DNA of 64,000 nt, from positions 1 to 64,000 of the forward strand of contig JAACJQ010000101.1 of assembly GCA_016879935.1 (NCBI GenBank). Direction: 5' to 3'. The stretch comes from Archangiaceae bacterium. GTDB lineage: Bacteria; Myxococcota; Myxococcia; Myxococcales; Myxococcaceae. Position numbers and translations under genes: made by a program. The notes beneath the pieces were generated by a model. That model made no database searches, was not told the origin of the DNA, and was given only the letters and a program-made list of their open reading frames with translations. Below are positions 57,246-64,000 of the stretch, one piece after another. Every line of letters starts with the position of its first letter. The stretch's first letter is position 1.

Positions 57246-58326
57246 TGGTGCCAAGGAACAGGCGGAGCCGCTCGACCTCCTCGTCGAACGAGCGACGAAA
57301 CGCGACCCCGCCGGGCGGCTTGCCCGACACGAAGCCCGGCTGCACGTCGAGCACGCCGTCGGCGACCTTCGCGTTCGCCCAGCCCACCACCTGATCTCGC
57401 CACAGCATCGGCATCGCGTAGTACCCGAGCTTTCGTTTCGGCGCGGGCGTGTAGGCCTCGAAGCGGTACGTCCACCCGAAGAAGATCTCGAAGCGCTGGC
57501 GATCCCACACGAGGGGATCGAAGGGGGCGAGGAGCTTCACCACGTCGTCGACCTCGCCGCCTCGCACCGCCTCACCTTGCGGCAGAAACCAGTCGACGCC
57601 ATCGATCCGATGACTGGGGAGCCGCCGCTTCGCGCGAGCCAGCGCTGCTGTCCGAAGGTGGCTCCATTGAGGAACACCGCCGCGCAGGTAGCTCAGGAGC
57701 TTGCTCAAGCTCGTGGCGGGCAGCGGCGCATACTTGTTCACCACCGCGTCGATGAGCGCGTCGTGCGCCGCGAGCGGATCGGCCGGTGGCTTCGTGGGCT
57801 CGCGAACGGCGTAGAGCCGAATGCCGCCCTCACGACGCGCGACCCGCAGCAGTCCGCGATAGTGCAGCCCGTCGAGCAGCTGCGTACTCACGTTCGAGCG
57901 GCCTCCGAACCAGTTGGTCGCCTTGCCGAGCCCGAGCGCTGTTTCGAGCTCACGAGGGTGCACGACGCCGCGCGCACGCACTGCCTCGAGCACCAGGTTC
58001 GCCTTGCGCCACTGCGCTTTCGTCCACTCCCGGCGAGGCGTGCGCGGGTGCATCAGGGCGTGGAGCTCACGCGTCACGAAGCCAGCGTTGACGAAGAAGT
58101 CTTCTTCGATGGGCAGCGTCGGGTACTTCCGCTCGAGATCACCCGCGCGATAGCCGACGACACGGTGACGAAGCGTCAAGTCCTGCGCGCGCGCCGGTGC
58201 CCGAATCGGGTCGGCCTGCACGAACCCGAGCCGAGTGAGGGCTCGAGGCAAGCTCGTGGGGCGGAAGAACGTGCGCGAGAGCGCGAACCGCCGCACGTCG
58301 GCCAGCGATGGAGGTAAACGCGCCAC
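57223..58326 (-). CDS. YcaQ-like winged-helix (HTH_42) protein, 367 aa
   Basis: The start PSLADVRRFALSRTFF... matches the YcaQ/AlkX family N-terminus, followed by LGFVQADPIRAPARAQDLTL. The later LAPFDPLVWDRQRFEIFFGW and GYYAMPMLWRDQVVGWANAK are hallmark segments. Family members unhook DNA interstrand crosslinks or glycosylate-damaged bases. GTG 58326 (GGAGG 3 bases upstream) is preferred; the longer open frame upstream overlaps a different gene. The end carries the terminator of the facing gene. Confidence 0.85.
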   Translation of the reverse strand: MARLPPSLADVRRFALSRTFFRPTSLPRALTRLGFVQADPIRAPARAQDLTLRHRVVGYRAGDLERKYPTLPIEEDFFVNAGFVTRELHALMHPRTPRREWTKAQWRKANLVLEAVRARGVVHPRELETALGLGKATNWFGGRSNVSTQLLDGLHYRGLLRVARREGGIRLYAVREPTKPPADPLAAHDALIDAVVNKYAPLPATSLSKLLSYLRGGVPQWSHLRTAALARAKRRLPSHRIDGVDWFLPQGEAVRGGEVDDVVKLLAPFDPLVWDRQRFEIFFGWTYRFEAYTPAPKRKLGYYAMPMLWRDQVVGWANAKVADGVLDVQPGFVSGKPPGGVAFRRSFDEEVERLRLFLGTNEEGRTP

Positions 58327-58369
58327 GAGCCTCCAGTACTCCGAAGCCCTGCGCCTTCGCGAGTGCCGT

Positions 58370-59665
58370 CTACTGGAGATTGGCTTCGAGCTTCTTCGCC
58401 TCGGCCACCATCGGGTGGTTCGGCGGGGCGTCGCGGATGATGGCGTGCACCAGCTCGAGGGCCTGCTGCTTCTTGCCCAGCCGCGTGAACGCGAGCGCGG
58501 TGTTGTACGGCACGCGCCACTCGTTCGCCGGAGCGAGCTTCGCCGCCCGCTGGAGCAGCGTGAGGGCCTCGCCGTACTTCGCGGCGACACTGCCCTCGAG
58601 GAACGAGGTCGCGAGGTTCACCAGCGGCCGCCAGTTGTCCGGCGCAGCGTCGATGGCCTTGCGGTACGCCGCCTCCGCCTTCTCGGGCAAAGGCACTGCC
58701 GCGTAGAGGTTGCCGAGCACGAAGTGCGCTTCCCACTGCGCGGGGTTCTTCTCGAGCAGCTGCTTCGCCACGCGCTCGGCCTTCTCGAAGTCTCCGACGA
58801 GCATCGACAGGTTGGCGAGGTTCAGCCACGCCTGCTCGTGCTGCGGCGCCACCTTCAGCTCCCGCTCGAGGTACGCCACTGCGCCCGGGGCATCGTCGAG
58901 CATCATCGTCGCAGCGAGCGCCTTCTCGAGCAGCGCGGGGTGATCGCCGCACGCCTTCAGGCCGAGGTCGAGCATGTCGCGCGCGGCCTCGAACTCCTTC
59001 AGCTCGAAGAGCACGTCGCCCAGCGTGGCCCACGCGTCGACGTTCTTCGGCGCAAGATCTTTCGCCTTCTCGAGCGCCCGCAACGCCAGCCGGTGTTGCT
59101 TCCCAACGCGATACGCGAGCCCCAGAAAGAGGAAGCCGTCGGGGTTCGTCGGAGCCAGCCCCGTCGCCTGCGTGAGCGCGGCGACGGCCTCTTGCGCCCT
59201 GCCCTGCGACGCGAGGAACCGGCCGAGGTTGAACTGACAGAGGAACGAGTCGGTCGCCAGCTCGGCGCCCTTCTTCATGGCGTCGAGCGCCAGCTCGTTC
59301 TCGTTGAGGCTCTCGTGCACGAGGCCGACGAGCGTCCACCCGAGGCCGTGACGCGGAGCGAGCCGCACCGCCGCCATCGCGTGCACCTTCGCGGCGTCGA
59401 GCTGGCCGGTGAAGAGCGCCACCCGCGCGAGGCCCTGGTACGCCTCGGCGACCGACGGGTTTCGCTCGAGCACGGCTTCGTAGAGCGTCGCCGCCGAGTT
59501 CACGTCGCCCGCCGCCAGCTTCGCGTCGGCCGACTGCAACTTCGCCAGGGAGTCGGCGCGAGAGCCCTTCGCCTCTTCGTCTTCGCGGAAGAGCTTCTTC
59601 GCCTCGTCGTAGGCGCCAGCCTTCAGCGCTCGTTCGGCTCTTTGAAAGCGATCGGAATCGGCCAT
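58370..59665 (-). CDS. TPR-repeat protein, 431 aa
   Basis: About ten tandem 34-residue TPR units run nearly end to end, with typical W/L/G/Y/A/F/A/P positions, such as AEAYQGLARVALFTGQLDAA and WLNLANLSMLVGDFEKAERV. No signal peptide or membrane helix is visible, so it is likely a cytoplasmic scaffold. ATG 59665 lies inside the 3' end of the upstream gene, giving a 43-base overlap. Confidence 0.85.
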   Translation of the reverse strand: MADSDRFQRAERALKAGAYDEAKKLFREDEEAKGSRADSLAKLQSADAKLAAGDVNSAATLYEAVLERNPSVAEAYQGLARVALFTGQLDAAKVHAMAAVRLAPRHGLGWTLVGLVHESLNENELALDAMKKGAELATDSFLCQFNLGRFLASQGRAQEAVAALTQATGLAPTNPDGFLFLGLAYRVGKQHRLALRALEKAKDLAPKNVDAWATLGDVLFELKEFEAARDMLDLGLKACGDHPALLEKALAATMMLDDAPGAVAYLERELKVAPQHEQAWLNLANLSMLVGDFEKAERVAKQLLEKNPAQWEAHFVLGNLYAAVPLPEKAEAAYRKAIDAAPDNWRPLVNLATSFLEGSVAAKYGEALTLLQRAAKLAPANEWRVPYNTALAFTRLGKKQQALELVHAIIRDAPPNHPMVAEAKKLEANLQ

Positions 59666-61344
59666 GGGGACCACAGCATCACCATTGGGGGAGTGAAGAA
59701 AGGAGGAGTCAACCGGACGAACTCACGCGGAATCGACGGCGTGGGAGAGGGAGGGTGCAGCCAGCGTGAAGCCCAACGCGCCGTCTTGCCGACCGCCGCC
59801 GTCGCGTCCCAGAAGTCGACCTTGCCGTCGTGGTTCACGTCGGCTGCGTTCTTCACCAGCTGGCCGATCTGCCGAACGTCGATCTCGACCGTCGCGGAGC
59901 CACCGAGGCCGACGCCGAGCGCCGCTCCGACGCTGCCGCCGATCTTCAGCTTGCCGTCTTCGTAGCCGATGATGCCCGAGGCCCGCGCTTCGGCGCCCGC
60001 GCTCGCGTAGCCGCTGGCCACCACCGCGAAGGGCCCAGCCGAGAAACGAACTTCGCCTTCGATCTTCGCGACCGCCGAGGCGCCGACTTCACCCTTCGCG
60101 ATGGCCGTCGGCGGATCGATGGTGACCTGCACCGTGCCAGTGGCTTCGGCGACCGCTTCAGCCGAGGCGCGCGCGTGGCCGTCGACCGCTGCGTTCATCT
60201 CGACGCCGCCGATGGTCACGCTCTGCGTCTGCGCATGGCCGTTGACTTCAGCCTCGACCGACACGCCGACCTTCGCGTTCACCGAAGCGTTGAGGCCGTT
60301 GAGATCGAGACGCCCCTGCGCGTCGACGCTCGCCCGCGCTTCGGCCTTCACCCGCGCGTCGTAGCTCGCCTCGCCGAACCGGCCCGAGACGCGGCCAGAC
60401 GTCTGCGCGGTGACGCTCGCGACCGCTTCACGGCTGAACTGCCCGCTCACGCTCTTGCCGTCGAACTGCGCGCTCTGCTGGCCGCTCACGCCGTACTTCG
60501 CGACGACCGAGCCGTGTTCACCCTCGGCGAGCGTCTTCTCGTGCATGCGCGAGGGGTCGACTTCTCCCGACCACTCCGCGGGCTCGAGGCCCATCCAGTC
60601 GAGCACCTTGCCGGCGCGCTCGGAGATCTTGTCGGCCCGCGCGGCGATCTTCGACGCATCGGCCTCGCGCTCGTGGAGCACGCTCTTGTTGACGCTGGTG
60701 CCCTTCTTCCAATCGGCGCCACCGCCCAGCGTGAAGATGCCGTCTTCGTACGTGGTGGACGACGCGGTCTCGAGCTCCGACCCGTTCGCCCGCTTCTCGT
60801 TGCGCGTCACCGTCTGCTCGCCCTGCTGCCGAACGGTGGTGACGTCAGAGGCCGTGTGCACGTTGCCGCGCGAGTCGCTCGACTTCGAGTGCGTGGCGCG
60901 GCGGGTCGCGTTCTCGACCGTCTGCTCGCGGCGGTCTTTCGTGATGCCGTAGACGTCGGCGCTCTTCGTGGTGACGGTGGTGCGCTCGGTGTCACCCTTC
61001 TGCGAAATGGTCTCGAGGCGCGAGTCGCTCGAACGGCGGCCCAGCATGTCGGTGCGCTCGGTGAACTCGCTCGAGGTGTCGCGGCCGGGGCGGGTCGTCT
61101 GCTTCGAGTACTCGAGCGTCGACTCGAGCAGCTTGCCTTCCGACTTCGTGAGCGTCTGGTTCGTCTCGACGCCGTGGCGCTGCGACGACTTGCGCTTCGT
61201 GACAGTGCCGTCTTCGGCCGTCGTCACCTCGGCCGAGGTCGACTTCTCGAGGCGGGCCACGTCTTGCGCGAGCCGCTTCGACGCGGCCCGCTTCTCGGCC
61301 GCCGCCGTCTTCGCCGCCTTCGCCCTGGAGTTGACCCGAACCAC
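59623..61344 (-). CDS. Repetitive beta-rich protein with EF-hand and basic N-terminus, 573 aa
   Basis: GTG 61344 follows AAGGAG by 6 bases. Residues 1-60 are Lys/Ala/Arg rich, and 60-235 are Ser/Thr/Arg/Glu rich with T-x-R-x patterns. Residues about 270-500 alternate small and polar residues in many short strands (VSGQFSREAVASVTAQTSGR; IGGSVGAALGVGLGGSATVE). An EF-hand-like loop D-V-N-H-D-G-K-V-D-F-W-D follows near 515-527. The Pro-rich tail overlaps the next gene. There is no signal peptide. The layout resembles N-terminal regions of large exported effectors, but the function is unknown. Confidence 0.75.
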   Translation of the reverse strand: MVRVNSRAKAAKTAAAEKRAASKRLAQDVARLEKSTSAEVTTAEDGTVTKRKSSQRHGVETNQTLTKSEGKLLESTLEYSKQTTRPGRDTSSEFTERTDMLGRRSSDSRLETISQKGDTERTTVTTKSADVYGITKDRREQTVENATRRATHSKSSDSRGNVHTASDVTTVRQQGEQTVTRNEKRANGSELETASSTTYEDGIFTLGGGADWKKGTSVNKSVLHEREADASKIAARADKISERAGKVLDWMGLEPAEWSGEVDPSRMHEKTLAEGEHGSVVAKYGVSGQQSAQFDGKSVSGQFSREAVASVTAQTSGRVSGRFGEASYDARVKAEARASVDAQGRLDLNGLNASVNAKVGVSVEAEVNGHAQTQSVTIGGVEMNAAVDGHARASAEAVAEATGTVQVTIDPPTAIAKGEVGASAVAKIEGEVRFSAGPFAVVASGYASAGAEARASGIIGYEDGKLKIGGSVGAALGVGLGGSATVEIDVRQIGQLVKNAADVNHDGKVDFWDATAAVGKTARWASRWLHPPSPTPSIPREFVRLTPPFFTPPMVMLWSPWPIPIAFKEPNER

Positions 61345-61417
61345 GCAGATCTCCTTGAAGAACCCTCAGGAGAATAATCGCCCAGCCGGGTGGGATGTTG
61401 TGCGCCGAGAAACCAGC

Positions 61418-62074
61418 TCATTTTACATCTGACGAGGAGAGCCCAACCCCAGCAGCCAGTTGGAGCACCTCGGCGACCAGGGCATCGGCACGCGCTCCGT
61501 GCCCCCAGACCTCGACGTCGAGCTCGTTGGTGGCCACCACGTCGGTGCGCTCATCCATCACGCAGACGCCGCTGCCATCAGCCAGCCTGAGGATCATGCC
61601 GGTCTGGTACTCGTTCAGATCGACCCTGAGGTGAATGGGCTCGGAGCCGGGGCCGAGCGTGTCGAGGGCCGCTTTGAAGGCGGCACCGCGGGTCGAGGGC
61701 GAGACGCTGAGCCGGCGGGTGACGAGCGGCTCGGGCGTCGTCTCGGCGATCACCCAGTCGAGGTACTTGCCGAAGCCGCGCTCGACTGGAACCTCGAGCA
61801 CCTCGGGCACCTGATACGGGTGCAACGACTTCACGCGGGCGATGAGGCGCTCCACCAGCGCGGCCTGCGTCTTCATGACGAGCAACACCTCGGGCTCGTC
61901 GTGAATCGTGCCTTCCCAGCGGTAGATGGAGCGGATCTTCGGAATCAGGTTCGCGCAGGCGATGAGGCGCTCTTCGACGAGCGTGCGCCCCAGCGTTGCG
62001 GCGACGGGTTCATCGGGAGCCGTCACCAGCACCACCCGAACCGAAGGCTCGACGGCCTTCGCCTTCTTTCCCAC
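61418..62074 (-). CDS. cutA: CutA-like protein with ~100-residue C-terminal extension, 218 aa
   Basis: Residues about 12-112 are a CutA1 domain: VLVTAPDEPVAATLGRTLVE, CANLIPKIRSIYRWEGTIHDEPEVLLVMKT and SLHPYQVPEVLEVPVERGFGKYLDWV. CutA forms trimers and is linked to divalent-cation tolerance. A second domain of about 100 residues (TRRLSVSPSTRGAAFKAALD) is not part of the ~110-residue classical protein and is unrecognised. GTG 62074 overlaps the stop of the upstream gene by one base. Confidence 0.88.
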   Translation of the reverse strand: MGKKAKAVEPSVRVVLVTAPDEPVAATLGRTLVEERLIACANLIPKIRSIYRWEGTIHDEPEVLLVMKTQAALVERLIARVKSLHPYQVPEVLEVPVERGFGKYLDWVIAETTPEPLVTRRLSVSPSTRGAAFKAALDTLGPGSEPIHLRVDLNEYQTGMILRLADGSGVCVMDERTDVVATNELDVEVWGHGARADALVAEVLQLAAGVGLSSSDVK

Positions 62075-63264
62075 TACAGCTTCACCTCGGAGGTGACGTT
62101 TCTTCCATCACTGAGCGTGACGACGACCTTCGCGACGACGCCTCTGACTCGCTCGGCGGCGCCCACGTCGAAGTGCAGGCCGTGATCTCCGACCTCGTGG
62201 GCCACGCTGCGCTGAGGTTGATCTGGCAGGTAGACGGCGGCGGCGGCGAAGCGATCCTGGCGACGGGGTTGAACCACCACCTGGACACGCTGCTTCGTGC
62301 GGAACACTAACAGCTTGAACTCGGTGCGCTCCTCGACGACCTCGGGAGCCTCTCTCGCCGTGCGCTCGACGGGCAGCTGCAGCACCGGAGCAACCTTCAT
62401 CACGGGCTCGTCCTTCGTCAGCGCTGCGATCTCGAGATCGCCCTCTTCCATCGCCTTGAGCGCCAGCATCAGCTCGGGGTCGCTCTCGGCGGCTTTGCGA
62501 ATCGCGTCAGCGTCGGCGTTGCTGGCCATTCCAAGGTCGAAGCGAAACAACTCGTCGAACCCGAACCGCCGCGTGCGCTTCTGCATCACCAGCTCGTGGG
62601 CCGCCTGGGCGCCTTTCGGGAGGCTGCCGCGGGCTTCACCACCGAGCACCTTCACCACCAGGTCGTGCTCGAGACCCGACTTCTCCGACAACCACCACGC
62701 GGCCGCGCGCCGCTCGGTGTCCAGAATCGCCAGCTCGTCACGGCGATCGGCGTTGAGCGCGGTGAGGCGGGTACAACACCTGCGGGCCAGCTCATCGGCG
62801 GCGGCGAGCTCGTGATTCAACCGCCCCAGCACAACCGTGGCGCCTGGCCGGCCCTTCGTACCCATTCGCTCGAGTGAGACTCGCGCAGACTCGAGCCGGT
62901 CGCGCGCCATCAAGGCCTGCATCGCCCACGTCGTCAGCGTCTTGCCGTCGGCGTCACTCTCGGGAATCGCGGCGTCGACGGCTTGATCGGCAGCGCGCTC
63001 GACCCGCGCCCGTACTTCGGCCGCTTTCACGCCATCGGCCCACGAGGAGAGACCCTTCTCGGGGAGCGCCGCGAGCGCCGCGTCGATGAGCTTCTCGTCG
63101 CAGGGCACCTTCGCGCGCCGACGGAGCAGATCGCCCGCGGCCTCCAGCATTCGTCCCACCACCGGGGCCGGGTCTCCGGGTCGACTCGCCGCTTCAAGCT
63201 CCGCTCTCAACGACTCGAGTTCTGCGATGCGGGCCTGATACTTTTCGATGGGCGAGACGGTCAC
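62074..63264 (-). CDS. Unrecognised helical protein encoded with an ECF sigma factor, 396 aa
   Basis: GTG 63264 follows GGAGGAGCAGCC and overlaps the stop of the sigma-factor gene by 4 bases. The first ~330 residues are helical with many Ala/Arg/Glu. The last ~70 are beta-rich. A paired CC occurs at RRCCTRL. No membrane segment is visible, so it is not a classical transmembrane anti-sigma factor. Position suggests a sigma-factor partner or regulator, but this is unproven. Confidence 0.75.
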   Translation of the reverse strand: MTVSPIEKYQARIAELESLRAELEAASRPGDPAPVVGRMLEAAGDLLRRRAKVPCDEKLIDAALAALPEKGLSSWADGVKAAEVRARVERAADQAVDAAIPESDADGKTLTTWAMQALMARDRLESARVSLERMGTKGRPGATVVLGRLNHELAAADELARRCCTRLTALNADRRDELAILDTERRAAAWWLSEKSGLEHDLVVKVLGGEARGSLPKGAQAAHELVMQKRTRRFGFDELFRFDLGMASNADADAIRKAAESDPELMLALKAMEEGDLEIAALTKDEPVMKVAPVLQLPVERTAREAPEVVEERTEFKLLVFRTKQRVQVVVQPRRQDRFAAAAVYLPDQPQRSVAHEVGDHGLHFDVGAAERVRGVVAKVVVTLSDGRNVTSEVKL

Positions 63265-63914
63265 GGCTGCTCCTCCTTGCGTGCTTCGAGCACGTACGAC
63301 TTGAGCCACGCCTGCGCGCGGCTGACACGTTTGTACGAGTTGACGACGGTGATGCCGAGCTGACGGGCGACCTCTTCGTGATCGTCCATGTCCTGGTGGT
63401 GGTACAGATCCCACGCGGCGGCCTCGTTCGGGTGCTCTTCCTGGAGCTTCCTGAACGCGGCCCAGTACTCTTCGTTCGCTTCTTTGGCCTCGGCCTTCGC
63501 CGCTGAGAAAGCGACGGCGCGGTTGGCTTCGGCAAGCGACTCTTCCCGCTCGTCCTCTTCGTCTCCGCGCGGGCCTTCGGCCAGCTCTTCACGCTGGCGG
63601 CGATACCGATCGATCGCGCAGTGCTTCACGATGCGCAGAAAGAACGTCTTCGGCGAGGCGGCCTTGCCCGGCATCTGCTCGGACACACCGCGAAACTGAT
63701 CGAGCCCACGAGACATGAACTTCGCGGCGGCGTCTTGAAACACTTCGTCGACGTCGTCCGGGGAGCCCCTCATGAACGCGCCCTGAACGCGCCGAATGAC
63801 GGTGGTGGAGGGGTCTCTCCAGCGAAAGACGAGCTCTCCAAGCTGCTTCTTGAAGTCGCGGCCTTCGGCTTTACGTTTCGAAATGTCGGCGAAGAGTTCG
63901 TCGTCGTTGAGCAT
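63261..63914 (-). CDS. ECF-type sigma-70 family RNA polymerase sigma factor, 217 aa
   Basis: Sigma region 2 appears as DDVDEVFQDAAAKFMSRGL and KTFFLRIVKHCAIDRYRRQR, with the region-2.4 RYRR edge. An acidic linker (GDEEDEREESLAEANR) separates it from region 4 (DHEEVARQLGITVVNSYKRVSRAQAWL), an HTH. ATG 63914 is preferred over the upstream 14-codon extension. It leads a three-gene operon with the 396-residue protein and CutA. The 86 bases upstream to the window edge hold no clear gene. Confidence 0.88.
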   Translation of the reverse strand: MLNDDELFADISKRKAEGRDFKKQLGELVFRWRDPSTTVIRRVQGAFMRGSPDDVDEVFQDAAAKFMSRGLDQFRGVSEQMPGKAASPKTFFLRIVKHCAIDRYRRQREELAEGPRGDEEDEREESLAEANRAVAFSAAKAEAKEANEEYWAAFRKLQEEHPNEAAAWDLYHHQDMDDHEEVARQLGITVVNSYKRVSRAQAWLKSYVLEARKEEQP

Positions 63915-64000
63915 GGGCGAAGGCCGTCGACCATAGCCGCTCTGACGAACCCCCAAACCAATTCCTGACTGTGCTCAATCAGGAGTGGGATCAGGCACTT

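Noticed and set aside
58327-58590. 88-residue N-terminal extension of the YcaQ-like protein
   Set aside because: It overlaps the TPR gene out of frame and is Arg/Ser-rich shadow sequence. The family N-terminus begins at GTG 58326.

Overview
The window is about 64 kb of dense, high-GC bacterial chromosome. Several traits point to a myxobacterium (Myxococcota, probably Myxococcales). There are three membrane-anchored Ser/Thr protein kinases and many lipoproteins with Gly/Ala/Thr or Asp-Ala-Gly linkers. One secreted protein ends in a MYXO-CTERM-like tail (GCGC, hydrophobic helix, Arg-Arg). There is also a XylR/V4R-type sigma-54 activator and many TPR proteins. I see no insertion sequence, prophage, CRISPR array or rRNA, and the region reads as core chromosome with lineage-specific genes between housekeeping blocks. 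I do not name a genus.

Layout. 1-6.7 kb: tail of a Cys-rich protein, two adjacent DUF4139/mucoidy-inhibitor-like proteins, a small membrane protein, a lipoprotein, a VOC-family protein and a membrane-anchored discoidin-like protein. 6.8-12.4 kb: a tightly packed operon of a PEGA-tailed kinase, an exported coiled-coil protein, two paralogous Gly-rich lipoproteins and a small DUF4177-like protein. 12.5-16.1 kb: a 38-residue very basic protein facing a prfA-prmC-murA block. 16.1-20 kb: zinc-ribbon protein, cytidine deaminase and a V4R sigma-54 activator with a coupled downstream gene. 20-26.4 kb: pirin behind a strong candidate sigma-54 promoter with twin upstream operator-like sites, a slipin, a DUF1295 reductase, a CBS protein, a DUF697-SCP2 protein and an M32 carboxypeptidase.

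26.4-30 kb: a second kinase and a GT22-like mannosyltransferase. 30-37 kb: a one-strand translation cluster in the order TPR giant, serS, tRNA-Ser(UGA), tRNA-Ser(GCU), tRNA-Arg(ACG), tadA, tRNA-Ser(CGA), tRNA-Ser(GGA), SRP RNA, terminator. All four serine isoacceptors lie beside their synthetase, and TadA lies beside its known substrate tRNA. 37-43 kb: a dolichol-phosphate-mannose-synthase-like GT2, a secreted discoidin-like protein, a four-repeat lipoprotein, nadA and three zinc-ribbon or methyltransferase genes. 43-51 kb: a secreted metallothionein-like peptide, a polytopic GT-C-like protein, a DUF3060 protein, a lipoprotein resembling glycoside hydrolases, a third kinase and an LPMO-like MYXO-CTERM protein.

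51-57 kb: acyl-CoA metabolism in two divergent units, enoyl-CoA hydratase with 3-hydroxyacyl-CoA dehydrogenase on one side and a dehydrogenase with thiolase on the other. 57-64 kb: a YcaQ-like winged-helix protein, a TPR protein, a 573-residue repetitive EF-hand protein, and an ECF sigma factor / unknown / extended CutA operon. No interval above 300 bases lacks a gene. The longest gene-free intergenic stretches are about 200 bases (4498-4713, 12379-12574, 43109-43318). They hold no clear gene.
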